DNA from: Calidifontimicrobium sp035325925
Lineage (GTDB): Bacteria; Pseudomonadota; Gammaproteobacteria; Burkholderiales; Burkholderiaceae_C
Assembly (NCBI RefSeq): GCF_035325925.1
Contig: NZ_DAOKZA010000001.1
Location: 62,001-126,000, forward strand
Direction of reading: 5' to 3'
DNA length: 64,000 bases
Shown here: piece after piece, positions 1-12,361 of the stretch
Layout of the letters: each line of letters starts with the position of its first letter
How positions within the stretch are numbered: position 1 is the first letter of the stretch
Position numbers and translations under genes: made by a program
Notes under the pieces: model-generated
Database searches by the model: none
Told to the model about the DNA's origin: nothing
What the model saw: only the letters and a program-made list of their open reading frames with translations

Positions 1-1434
1 GCCGTCGAGCCGGCCCTCGGCGTCGACCAGCGGCACCAGCTGCCACTGCACCGCGACGCGGCCGCCATCGGGGCGCAGCGCGTCGAAGCGCGCCGCGACC
101 TCGCCGGGCGGTTCGGCCAGCTGGTCGAACAGGCGCAGGAATTCGCCGCGCTCGACGGCGTCGAACAGGAACTCGGCGGCGAGGCGCCCGCGCACCTGCT
201 CGGTGGTCCAGCCCAGCAGCCGCGTGTAGCTCGGGTTCAGGTACTCGACGCGCAGGTCGCGGTCGACCAGCGCGACGCCCACGGGCAGGTGGTCGATCAC
301 GCGCTTGAGTTCGCGCGCGCCGCGGGCGAGCCGGCCGACCAGCGTCTCGCGCCCGGGGGGTGCCGGGGCGGCGGCGAGCTCGCGTGCGATGGCGTCGACG
401 CCCTCGGCCATCGACCGCGGCTGCGGCGCCGCCTGCAGGCGCGCCAGCACGCTGTCGAACACCGGGTCCCAGGGGCGCAGCAGCCGCCGCGCGAGCAGGT
501 AGCCGGCCAATCCCAGCGCCAGCGCGGCGAGCGTGGCCAGCGCCAGCATCGAGCGCGTCACGACCTGCACCGGCTGCAGCGCGACGTCGCGGTCCTGCAG
601 CACCAGCACACGCCAGGGCAGCGCAGCCCCCGCGTACCCGCCGAGGTCGCGCGACGCGGCGAAGTGGCTGCGCCCATCGGCGTCGCGCACGCCGCCGGCC
701 GGGCCGGGCGCGGCCGGCAGCACCGGCGGGGGCGCGGTGTTCAGCACGCTGCGGCCGTCGGCGCGCGACAGCAGGTGCGCCTGCAGCCCGAACTCGCGCG
801 CGACGGCGGCCGGTCCGGTGGCCGCCTCGAGCAGCCGCTCGATGCCGCCGGCGTCCACCTGCGCGACGAGGACGCCCAGCAACCGGCCCTGCGCGTCGTG
901 CACCGGCTCGCCGATGTCGAGCCGTGGCGTCGTGCGCTGACCCGACGGCGCGGCGTCGACGACGCCGATCCAGCCGGCGGTGCGTGCGCGTCGAAACGCC
1001 GGGTCGTCGGCGATCGACTGCCCCTCCAGCCGGCCCTGCGTGGCGGCGACGACCTGCCCGGCGGTCGACACGAGAGCCAGCCACACGAACTGGCCCGATG
1101 CGCCGGTCAGGGACTCGAGCTCGGCGCGCACGCGCTCGGCCGGGGGCTGACCCTGCAACCGCGGCGAGCGGGCGAGCCACTGCACCTGCAGCACCCGGGC
1201 GTCGAGCGCGTCGGCCAGCTCGCGCGCGAGCGTGGCCGCGCGGTGCTCGACGCGCAGCAGCGTGCGCCGCGACAGGTCCTCGACGAGCAGCGTGCGCGTG
1301 ACGACCAGCAAGACGGCGGTCGTCGCCACCACCGCCAGCGCCGGCAGCAGGGCGTAGCGCACCGGCAGCGGCCAGCGCGCCGCAGCCGCCGTGCTTCGGT
1401 CGTCGCCATCAGGGCGGCTGCGGGTCATGGCCAT
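1..1434 (-). CDS. Membrane PAS sensor, N-terminal part (C-terminus beyond window)
   Basis: The first 478 codons of a sensor protein run off the left edge. A transmembrane segment at about residues 23-45 is followed by a periplasmic Cache-like sensing region (about 46-290), a second membrane segment (about 293-313) and a cytoplasmic PAS domain from about residue 375 (core reading VGVALVDRDLRVEYLNPSY). The output domain lies outside the window, so it could be a histidine kinase or a GGDEF/EAL protein. The start is the first of two in-frame ATGs (MAMTR). It is divergent from the HD-GYP operon, sharing about 190 bp of upstream DNA. Family assignment is from architecture only. Confidence 0.75.
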   Translation of the reverse strand, partial: MAMTRSRPDGDDRSTAAAARWPLPVRYALLPALAVVATTAVLLVVTRTLLVEDLSRRTLLRVEHRAATLARELADALDARVLQVQWLARSPRLQGQPPAERVRAELESLTGASGQFVWLALVSTAGQVVAATQGRLEGQSIADDPAFRRARTAGWIGVVDAAPSGQRTTPRLDIGEPVHDAQGRLLGVLVAQVDAGGIERLLEAATGPAAVAREFGLQAHLLSRADGRSVLNTAPPPVLPAAPGPAGGVRDADGRSHFAASRDLGGYAGAALPWRVLVLQDRDVALQPVQVVTRSMLALATLAALALGLAGYLLARRLLRPWDPVFDSVLARLQAAPQPRSMAEGVDAIARELAAAPAPPGRETLVGRLARGARELKRVIDHLPVGVALVDRDLRVEYLNPSYTRLLGWTTEQVRGRLAAEFLFDAVERGEFLRLFDQLAEPPGEVAARFDALRPDGGRVAVQWQLVPLVDAEGRLDG

Positions 1435-1624
1435 CGCGGTGTGTCGCCTCCTGCGCCGCGCCCGACGCTCGACGGCCCGCATGCTCGCGCCCGGCGCGCC
1501 TGCCAATGTAGGGGAATCTTGACGCTGCGTGTGCGGGGCGCCTCGACGCGGCGCCGGCATGCCTCGCGCGCGGGCGGGCCGGGCCGATCATGTCGCACGT
1601 CCATTGCGATCTTGCTGCCCCACC

Positions 1625-2742
1625 GTGTCTGTCCGCTCCACCGATGCGCGCGCGTGCGTGCTCGTCGTCGACGACGTCGCCGACAACCTGCTGGTCGTCA
1701 GCGACCTGCTGCGTGAGGCCGGGTACGCCGTGCGCGCCGCCAACAGCGGTCCGGTGGCGCTGCGCTACGCGGCTCAGGCGCCGCAGCCGGACCTGATCCT
1801 GCTCGACGTGATGATGCCCGACATGGACGGCTACGAGGTGCTGCGCCGGCTCCAGTGCGACGCCGCCACCGCCGACATCCCGGTGATCTTCGTCACCGCC
1901 CGCGGCAACGACACCGACGAGGAACATGGGCTGGCGCTGGGCGCCGTCGACTACCTGTGCAAGCCGATTCGCCCGCTGGTGGCGCTGGCGCGGGTACGCG
2001 CGCACCTCGAGGCGCATCGCGCGCGGCGCCAGCTGCGCGCGCACAATGACCAGCTGGCACAGGAGCTGGGGCAGCGCATGGCCGAGTGCGTGCTGGCGCG
2101 CAGGGTCGGCATCCGCGCGCTGGCCCACCTGGCCGAGCTGCGCGACCCCGAGACCGGCAACCACATCCTGCGCACCCAGGGCTACGTGCGCGAGCTGGCG
2201 CTCGAGCTGTCGCGCCGGCCGCAGCACGCCGCCGCGCTCGACGCGCGGGCGATCGACCTGCTCGTCGAGTCCGCGCCGCTGCACGACATCGGCAAGGTCG
2301 GCATCCCCGACCGCATCCTGCTCAAGCCGGGGCCTCTGAGCGTCGACGAGTGGCGCGTGATGCGCACGCACACGACGATCGGGGCCAAGGCGATCGAGCT
2401 GGCCGAGCGCGACACCGACCGCTCGGCCGAGTTCCTCGCCACGGCCAAGCAGATCGCGCTGTCGCACCACGAGCGCTGGGACGGCGGCGGCTATCCGCAG
2501 GGGCTGGTCGGCGCGGCGATCCCGCTGGCGGCGCGCATCATGGCGGTGGCCGACGTGTTCGACGCGCTGATCTCGCCGCGCGTGTACAAGCGCGCCTTCG
2601 ACTTCGAGCAGGCGTTCGGCATGATCGTCGCCGACAGCGGGACCCACTTCGACCCGGACGTCGTCGACGCTTTCCGCGTGCGTTTCGACCCGCTGGTGGC
2701 CGTCGCGCGCGAGTTCGCCGAGCCCGAGCCCGCACCGGCGAC

Positions 2743-2746
<4 letters not shown>
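1625..2746 (+). CDS. Response regulator with HD-GYP phosphodiesterase domain
   Basis: A 373-residue protein. The receiver domain (about 10-130) has the acidic pair D16-D17 and phospho-acceptor D61 in LLDVMMPDMDGYEVL. The HD-GYP domain has H220-D221 (HDIGKVGIPD) and the G289-Y290-P291 signature. Such proteins, for example RpfG, hydrolyse cyclic di-GMP when phosphorylated. The start chosen is a GTG just before the receiver fold; upstream codons read as low-complexity shadow. Its stop overlaps the ATG of the hybrid kinase (ATGA), so the two are probably translationally coupled and the kinase is its likely partner. The link to motility is inferred from the genomic setting. Confidence 0.93.
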
Positions 2747-6182
<3,436 letters not shown>

Positions 6183-6186
<4 letters not shown>

Positions 6187-7835
6187 CCGCGGTGTCGGCA
6201 CCCGAACGCGCCCCCGGCGGCGTCGCGCGGCGTGCGCCGGGAAGGTGTCAGGCGCTCGTCGTCGACGCGAACCCGGCGTCGCGCTCCGCGCTGGCGGGGA
6301 TGCTGCGCGACTTCGGCATCGGCAACGTCGTGCAGGTCTCGCGCGTGCAGGACGCGCGACGTCGCATCGAGCAGGAACGCTTCGACGTGGTCGTCAGCGA
6401 GTACGACTTCGACCCGGAGCCGATGACCGGGCAGGACCTGTTCGACGACCTGCGCCTGGCGAACCTGCTGCCGCTGTCGACGGTGACGGTGATGATCTCC
6501 GGCGAGGCCAGCTACGCGCGCATCGCCGAAGCGGCCGAGGTCGCGCTCGACGCGTACCTGATCAAACCGCACACCGAGCAGGCGCTGCGCGAGCGCCTGC
6601 TGCAGGGTTTCGAGCGCAAGGCGGCGCTCGCCGACATCTTCGCGCTGGTCGAGCAGCAGCGCTGGAAGGTGGCGGCGACGCTGTGCGAACTGCACGTGCG
6701 GCAGCGCCAGAAGCACTGGGTCGCGGCGGCGCGCATCGGTGCCGAGGCGTGGCTGCGGCTCGGCGACGCGCGCGCCGCGGCCGCGCTGTTCGAGGCGGTG
6801 GTCGCCACGCAGGCGCTGCCCTGGGCGCGGCTGGGCATCGCGCGCAGCGAGTACGAGGCCGGCGCGGTGCGCAAGGCGCGGCGCACGCTGGAGAGCCTGC
6901 TGTCGGACCAGCCCGGCTACGCCGACGCGTACGACGTGATGGGCCGGCTGCTGCTCGAGCAGGGCGAGAGCGCCGAGGCCGTCGCGGCGCTGCGCCGCGC
7001 GCTGGCGCTGACGCCGGGCAACGTCACGCGCGCGCTGAAGTTCGGCGTGCTCGCGTTCTACCACGGGCACCCCGACGAGGCGGCGCACGCGCTGCAGCAG
7101 GCGATGCGACTGGGGTTGAACTCGCAGGTGTTCGACCTGCAGGCGCTGGTGCTGCTGGGCACCTTGCACTTCGACCGCGGCGACCGCCGCGGCCTGCTGC
7201 AGTGCCTGCGCGCGCTGCAGGCGGCGCGCCGCGACCATCCCGACAGCGCGCGGCTGCGGCGCTTCGAGGACACGCTGGCGGTGCTGGCGGCGCTGCTCGA
7301 ACGGCGAGTGCCCGACGCGGTGACGCTGGCGCAGCGCGCGGTGCTCGAGATGCAGGCCGACGACTACGAGTTCGAGGCGGCGTGCAACCTGCTGTCGACG
7401 CTGGCGCGGCTGCTCGCGCGCGAGGTCAGGCTCGACGACTGGCCGCAGTGGGTCGCCTCGCTGGCCGAACGCTTCGCGGTGTCGCGCACGTCGTGCGAGC
7501 TGATGTGCCGCGCGGGAGAGGGCGTCGACGGGTTCGAGTCGACGATCCGCGCACGTTACGCCGGCATCTGCGATGCGGCCGAGGCGGCGGTGGCGCACGC
7601 GGTGGGCGGCGACCCGCGCCGCGCCGTCGTCGAGCTGATGGCGCACGGCGAGCGCACGCGCAACGCCAAGCTGCTCGACCTCGCGAAGCACACGCTGGAC
7701 CGCCATCGCGAGCGCATCGGCGACGCGCCGGCGCTGGCCGGCAGCATCGAGCGGCTGAACCGGCGCTACCGCCGCTACGGGGTGCAGCTGAGCCTGGGCG
7801 CGGCTCGGGCGCATCCGGCCGACACGCCGGCGTGA
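6183..7835 (+). CDS. Degenerate receiver domain fused to TPR repeats
   Basis: A 550-residue protein starting at a GTG that overlaps the kinase stop (GTGA). Residues about 20-140 form a CheY-like receiver, but the usual aspartate pair reads VVDAN and the phospho-acceptor position is a glutamate, E73 (VVVSEYDF); the conserved lysine (LIKPH) remains. From about 190 to 330 there are TPR-like helical repeats, followed by a helical C-terminus. This architecture is known for adaptor-type response regulators that bind partners rather than DNA. The Glu substitution suggests phosphorylation-independent or constitutive behaviour. As third gene of the operon it may scaffold the kinase and HD-GYP partner. 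Confidence 0.85.
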
Positions 7836-7845
7836 GCCGGCGTCC

Positions 7846-8277
7846 TCAGCGCGTGGCGCGGCGGCGCACGCAGTCGAGGTAGGCCAGCCCGTCGGGCGGC
7901 AGGCCCGAGCGCTGCGACGCCCAGATCATCTCGCCCAGGCACTCCATCACCTCGTGCTGCGCGGCGTGCGCCGAGCCCAGCCGCGCGGCCAGCAGCCCGA
8001 AGGCCTGGCGGATGCCGCCGGGCTGGTCGATCGCCACCTGCTCGCTGATCGACAGGTGCATGCTCAGGTGCAGGAACGGGTTGGGGCGCCCGTCGTCGAC
8101 CGTGTAGCTGGCCGCCAGCGCGGCGTCGACGTCGGCCAGCTCGGCGTGGTACTCGGGGTGCTCGGCGACCCACGGCGCGGCCACGGCCTCCATCGGCGTC
8201 ATCGGCTCGCCGGCGCGCTGCTTGCGCAGCACCTCGCAGAAGAAGCGGCGCACGTCGTGCTGCGAGGGCTGGAACAT
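7846..8277 (-). CDS. DUF1841 family protein
   Basis: A 143-residue soluble protein resembling DUF1841, a family common in Beta- and Gammaproteobacteria. Features seen are the N-terminal FQPSQHDVRRFFCEVLRKQ, a central NPFLHLSMHLSISEQ stretch and a C-terminal helix with CLGEMIWASQR. Length fits the family. No catalytic motif or membrane segment is evident, and the family has no established function. It lies 24 bp downstream of the TRIC-type channel gene on the same strand and converges with the TPR regulator, so it is probably co-transcribed with the channel gene. Confidence 0.85.
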   Translation of the reverse strand: MFQPSQHDVRRFFCEVLRKQRAGEPMTPMEAVAAPWVAEHPEYHAELADVDAALAASYTVDDGRPNPFLHLSMHLSISEQVAIDQPGGIRQAFGLLAARLGSAHAAQHEVMECLGEMIWASQRSGLPPDGLAYLDCVRRRATR

Positions 8278-8301
8278 GGTCGGATCGGTCGGGCGCGGCG
8301 G

Positions 8302-8976
8302 TCAGTCGTCGGTGCGCCAGGCCGGCAGGCGCCAGTCCAGCGCCAGCGCCAGCAGCCGCAGACCCATCGCCGCGGCGGCACCGGCGAGCAGGGCGGTCGT
8401 GTCGCCGACGCCGGCGGCGTTCGCGGCGACCACCACCCAGCCGCCGGCGAAGGCGCACACCGCGTACGGCCGGTGGTCGCTGAACGTCGCCGGGATCTGG
8501 TTGCACACGATGTCGCGCAGCACGCCGCCGAACACCGCGGTCATCACGCCCATCAGCACCGCCACCAGCGAAGGCATCTGCGCGGCCAGCGCGATCTGCG
8601 TGCCGCTGGCGGCGAACAGCCCCAGCCCCAGCGCGTCGGGCCACTGCATCGCGCGCTCGGTGGGATGCAGGTGGCGCGCGCGCATGAACAGCATCGCCGC
8701 CACCACCAGCGCCAGCACGCCCCAGGCGTAGCCGGCGTGCTGCACCCAGAAGAACGGGCGCCGGTCGAGCAGTACGTCGCGCAGCGTGCCTCCGCCGAAC
8801 GCGGCGAGCATCGCGACCACGCTGACGCCGACCGCGTCGAGCCGCTTGCGCGCGCCCTCGATGACGCCCGACAGCGCGAACGCCGCCGTCGCGGTGGCCT
8901 CGAGCACGGTGTGCGCGGTCGACAGCGACCACCAGGGCGCCTCGGTCAGCGGCACGGCGGGGGCGGGGCGGGGCAC
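8302..8976 (-). CDS. TRIC cation channel family membrane protein
   Basis: A 224-residue integral membrane protein with about seven hydrophobic segments arranged as two similar halves. Each half has a glycine-rich GGG(T/V)LRD motif (AAFGGGTLRDVLLDRRPFF and AVFGGVLRDIVCNQIP), the hallmark of the UPF0126/TRIC family (YicG and YadS relatives). Family members form trimeric K+-permeable channels in the inner membrane; a physiological role here is not shown. It is the first gene of a probable pair with the DUF1841 protein and is divergent from the FtsX-like permease, with an 89-bp gap. Confidence 0.9.
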   Translation of the reverse strand: MPRPAPAVPLTEAPWWSLSTAHTVLEATATAAFALSGVIEGARKRLDAVGVSVVAMLAAFGGGTLRDVLLDRRPFFWVQHAGYAWGVLALVVAAMLFMRARHLHPTERAMQWPDALGLGLFAASGTQIALAAQMPSLVAVLMGVMTAVFGGVLRDIVCNQIPATFSDHRPYAVCAFAGGWVVVAANAAGVGDTTALLAGAAAAMGLRLLALALDWRLPAWRTDD

Positions 8977-9065
8977 ATGCGCGCATTGTCGCCGGCGGCG
9001 AGTCGGCGCCCGCCGGGCAAAGCCCGACGCCGGCGCCGACGCCGCCGCGCCCGTACAGTGCGCCC

Positions 9066-11636
9066 ATGCCGACCCCTTTGCCCAGCGCGTCGTCCCCGGT
9101 GTCCGTGTTTACGGTGGCGCTGCGCCAGACGCTGCGCGACTTCCGTGCCGGCGAACTGCGGCTGCTGGTGGTCGCGGTGCTGCTGGCGGTGTCGGCGCTG
9201 ACCGCGGTGGGCTTCTTCGCCGACCGCCTCGCCCAGGGACTGGCGCGCGACGCGCGCGCGCTGCTCGGCGGCGATGCGGTGATCGCCAGCGACAAGCCGC
9301 TGCCGGCGGCGTTCGCCGAGCAGGCGCGCGCGCTCGGCCTGCGCACCGCGACGACGGCCGCTTTCCCCAGCATGGGCCGCGCCAACGACGAGCACGGCGG
9401 CGCGACGCGGCTGGTGGCGGTGAAGGCGGTCAGCGACGCGTACCCGCTGCGCGGCGGGGTGACGGTGCGCGCCGCACCCGACGCACCGGCGCTGCCGGCC
9501 GACGCGGCGCCGGCGCGCGGCAGCGTGTGGGTCGACGCCGCGCTGCTCGACGCGCTGCAGCTGGCGGTGGGCGACGCGCTGCTGCTCGGCGACGCGGCGC
9601 TGCGCATCGAGCGCGTGATCGCCGTCGAGCCCGACCGCGGCGCCGGTTTCATGGCCTTCGCGCCGCGCGTGCTGATGCACGTGGCCGACCTGCCGGTCAC
9701 CGGGCTGATCCAGCCGGCCAGCCGCGTGACCCACCGCTTCGCGGTGGCCGCCGACGACGCGCGCGGGCGCGACGGCGACGCCGCGGTGGCGCGCTTCGTG
9801 CAGTGGGCGCAGCAGCGCGTCGAGCGCGACAGGCTGCGCGCGGTGCGCATCGAGTCGCTCGAGTCGGGGCGGCCCGAGATGCAGCTCACGCTCGATCGCG
9901 CCGAGAAGTTCCTGAACCTGGTCGCGCTGCTGGCGGCGCTGCTGGCCGCGGTGGCGGTGGCGATCGCGTCGCGCGACTTCGCCAGCCGTCACCTCGACGA
10001 CTGCGCGATGCTGCGCGTGCTCGGGCAGTCGCAGCGCTCGATCGCGCTGGCCTACGGCGTCGAGTTCGTCGCCGTCGGCCTGCTGGCCAGCCTCGCCGGC
10101 GTGGCGCTCGGGCTGGCGCTGCACCAGGTGTTCGTCGCGCTGCTCGCCGGGCTGGTCGACGCCGCGCTGCCGGCCCCCTCCGCGTGGCCGGCGCTGTTCG
10201 GCGTCGGCGTCGGGCTGACGCTGCTGGTGGGCTTCGGGCTGCCGCCGGTGCTGCAGCTCGCGCGCGTGCCGCCGCTGCGCGTGATCCGCCGCGACGTGGG
10301 CGCGCTCAAGCCGGCGTCGGCGGCGGTGCTGGCGGCCGGCGCGCTGGGCTTCGCGGCGCTGCTGCTGGCGGTGGCCTCCGACGTCAGGCTCGGGCTGATC
10401 GCGGTGGGCGGCTTCGCCGCCGCGGTGGCGCTGTTCGCGGCGCTGTCGTGGCTGGCGGTGAAGCTGCTGCAGCGTGCCGTGCCCGACGCCGGCGCGCCGC
10501 GGTGGCTGGTGCTGGCCACGCGGCAGATCGCCGCGCGCCCGGCGTTCGCGGTGCTGCAGGTGTCGGCGCTATCGGTGGGGCTGCTGGCCTTGGTGCTGCT
10601 GGTGCTGCTGCGCACCGACCTGATCGGCAGCTGGCGCCAGGCGACGCCGCCCGACGCGCCGAACCGCTTCGTCATCAACGTGCAGCCCGAGCAGGGCGAG
10701 GCGTTCCGCGCCGTGCTGGCCGACGCCGGCGTCACGCGCTACGACTGGTACCCGATGATCCGCGGCCGGCTGGTGGCGATCAACGGCCGCGCGGTCGACC
10801 CCGACGACTACGCCGACGAGCGCACGCAGCGCCTGGTCGAGCGCGAGTTCAACCTCAGCCACGACGCGCGCATGCCGTCGCACAACCAGCTCGCCGCCGG
10901 GCGCTGGGTGGCCGACGAGCGCGACGCGCTGAGCATCGAGGAGGGGCTGGCGCAGTCGCTCGGCGTGACGGTGGGCGACACGCTGCGCTTCGACATCGCG
11001 GGCATCGCGCGGGAGGGGCGCATCACCAGCGTGCGCAAGGTCGACTGGGCGTCGATGCGGGTGAACTTCTTCGTGATGTTCCCGCGCGCCGAGATGCCCG
11101 ACCTGCCGGCGACGTACATCAGCGCGTTCCGCGCGCCCGACCGGCCGGGCTTCGACAGCGCGCTCAGCCGCGAATTCCCGAACATCACCAACGTCGACAT
11201 CTCGGCGTCGATCGCGCAGGTGCAGCGCGTGCTCGACCAGGTGATCCGCGCGGTCGAGTTCCTGTTCGGCTTCACGCTGGCGGCAGGGCTGGTGGTGCTG
11301 TTCGCCGCGGTCAGCGCGACGCGCGAGGCGCGGGCGCGCGAGTTCGCGGTGATGCGCGCGATGGGCGCAGGCAAGGCGCTGCTGGCGCGCGTGCAGCGCG
11401 CCGAGCTGCTGGGTGTCGGCGCGCTCGCCGGCGTGCTGGCGTCGCTGGCCGCGGTCGCGGTGGGCTGGGCGCTGGCGCGTTACGCGTTCCAGTTCGACTG
11501 GAACGCCAAGCCCTGGGTGCCGCTGGCCGGCGGCGTCGCCGGCGCGCTGCTGGCGCTGGGCGCCGGCTGGTGGGGGCTGCGCGAGGTGCTGCGCCGCCCG
11601 GTGATCGAGACGCTGCGGCGTGCCGGCGAGGGGTGA
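9066..11636 (+). CDS. FtsX-like ABC transporter permease (YbbP type)
   Basis: An 856-residue inner-membrane protein with the YbbP/FtsX layout. There is one N-terminal membrane segment (about 35-55) and a large periplasmic domain (about 60-265). Three membrane segments (about 280-400) and further central helices follow. A second periplasmic domain (about 525-715) and three C-terminal membrane segments with the FtsX signature (ATREARAREFAVMRAMGA) complete it. Such permeases normally work with a LolD-like ATPase (YbbA); none is adjacent here. A TACAGT box about 8 bp before the ATG may be the -10 element, giving a short or leaderless transcript. The substrate is unknown; lipid or lipoprotein handling is only a family-level suggestion. 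Confidence 0.9.
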   Translation: MPTPLPSASSPVSVFTVALRQTLRDFRAGELRLLVVAVLLAVSALTAVGFFADRLAQGLARDARALLGGDAVIASDKPLPAAFAEQARALGLRTATTAAFPSMGRANDEHGGATRLVAVKAVSDAYPLRGGVTVRAAPDAPALPADAAPARGSVWVDAALLDALQLAVGDALLLGDAALRIERVIAVEPDRGAGFMAFAPRVLMHVADLPVTGLIQPASRVTHRFAVAADDARGRDGDAAVARFVQWAQQRVERDRLRAVRIESLESGRPEMQLTLDRAEKFLNLVALLAALLAAVAVAIASRDFASRHLDDCAMLRVLGQSQRSIALAYGVEFVAVGLLASLAGVALGLALHQVFVALLAGLVDAALPAPSAWPALFGVGVGLTLLVGFGLPPVLQLARVPPLRVIRRDVGALKPASAAVLAAGALGFAALLLAVASDVRLGLIAVGGFAAAVALFAALSWLAVKLLQRAVPDAGAPRWLVLATRQIAARPAFAVLQVSALSVGLLALVLLVLLRTDLIGSWRQATPPDAPNRFVINVQPEQGEAFRAVLADAGVTRYDWYPMIRGRLVAINGRAVDPDDYADERTQRLVEREFNLSHDARMPSHNQLAAGRWVADERDALSIEEGLAQSLGVTVGDTLRFDIAGIAREGRITSVRKVDWASMRVNFFVMFPRAEMPDLPATYISAFRAPDRPGFDSALSREFPNITNVDISASIAQVQRVLDQVIRAVEFLFGFTLAAGLVVLFAAVSATREARAREFAVMRAMGAGKALLARVQRAELLGVGALAGVLASLAAVAVGWALARYAFQFDWNAKPWVPLAGGVAGALLALGAGWWGLREVLRRPVIETLRRAGEG

Positions 11637-12309
11637 CGTGAACGACGCGCGCACCTGCTGCGGCGCCTGCCGCTCGGGCCACGAAGAGGCTCCGTAGATC
11701 CACCTCGGGGTGCCGCCGGCGCACGAGCCGAGCCGGATGCGCAACGGGTACGCGACCTCGAACGCCGCTTTCGACGACCAGCCGCGCGCGCAGCCCACGG
11801 CGCCACAGGTCTTCTCCGACCGGCTGAACGTGCGCGTCGTGCGCGCCGGGGAGGGCGCGCGCGCGCGTCGTCCGCGGCGTCTCGACGGCGGAGGCTGCGA
11901 CCGTGATTGCAGGCCAGCGCGATCCTCGGGACTTCACCGGCTCCTGGGAGGACTGCAAATCGCCCAGGTCGGCATCTCGGCAGTCGACGGCCTGCTCGAC
12001 GGCAGCCCGACGTTGCCGAGCGCAGTGGCTCGACGCGAGGCCGACGCCACCGACTTGCTCGCGCCAGCGCACATCCACGACCTCCTGGGCGGCGCCGACC
12101 TGCGCCAGCCGCTCGACGGGGGCGCCGGATCGTTGTCGGGGCCGCCAGCCGTGCGCGATCGAGGCCGCCGTGCAGCCCTCCAGGCCGACGTTCGAGTGAC
12201 TCGAGGGCAAGGTCGGCGATTGCGCGGCCCCGGAAGACACATGTCGGCCAGCTTGACATCTGAGTGCTTGCGTCGCGCTAAGTCCTTGTCCGACAACGAA
12301 CACACAGGC
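11637..12309. other. Long intergenic region, no supported gene
   Basis: About 670 bp between the permease and the PEP-CTERM gene. Open frames exist on both strands, but their composition (runs of R, G, A and frequent C/W) and lack of recognisable motifs argue against coding. Around 11683-11790 there is a decayed relative of the intergenic repeat found after fliP, motA and the lytic transglycosylase (shared GGTGCCGCCGGCG and AGCCGGAT blocks). The remainder, 11800-12300, shows nothing I can assign. Confidence 0.5.
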
Positions 12310-12325
12310 TGGCACGAAGAATGCA
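12310..12325 (+). promoter_or_regulatory. Putative sigma-54 (-24/-12) promoter of PEP-CTERM gene
   Basis: The sequence TGGCACG-AAGA-ATGCA matches the sigma-54 consensus TGGCACG-N4-TTGCW at all but one position and sits 37 bp before the ATG, with correct strand and spacing. PEP-CTERM genes of proteobacteria are known to be controlled by a PrsK/PrsR-type two-component system acting on sigma-54 promoters, which fits. No PrsR or exosortase gene is in the window. Confidence 0.65.
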
Positions 12326-12361
12326 CACCGGCGGTGCAACCAGGACATTGGGGGGCTGCAC

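Noticed and set aside
1107..1409. 100-codon minus-strand frame near the left edge
   Set aside because: It is out of frame with the sensor gene, which has a convincing Cache-PAS layout; the product is Arg/Ser/Cys-rich.
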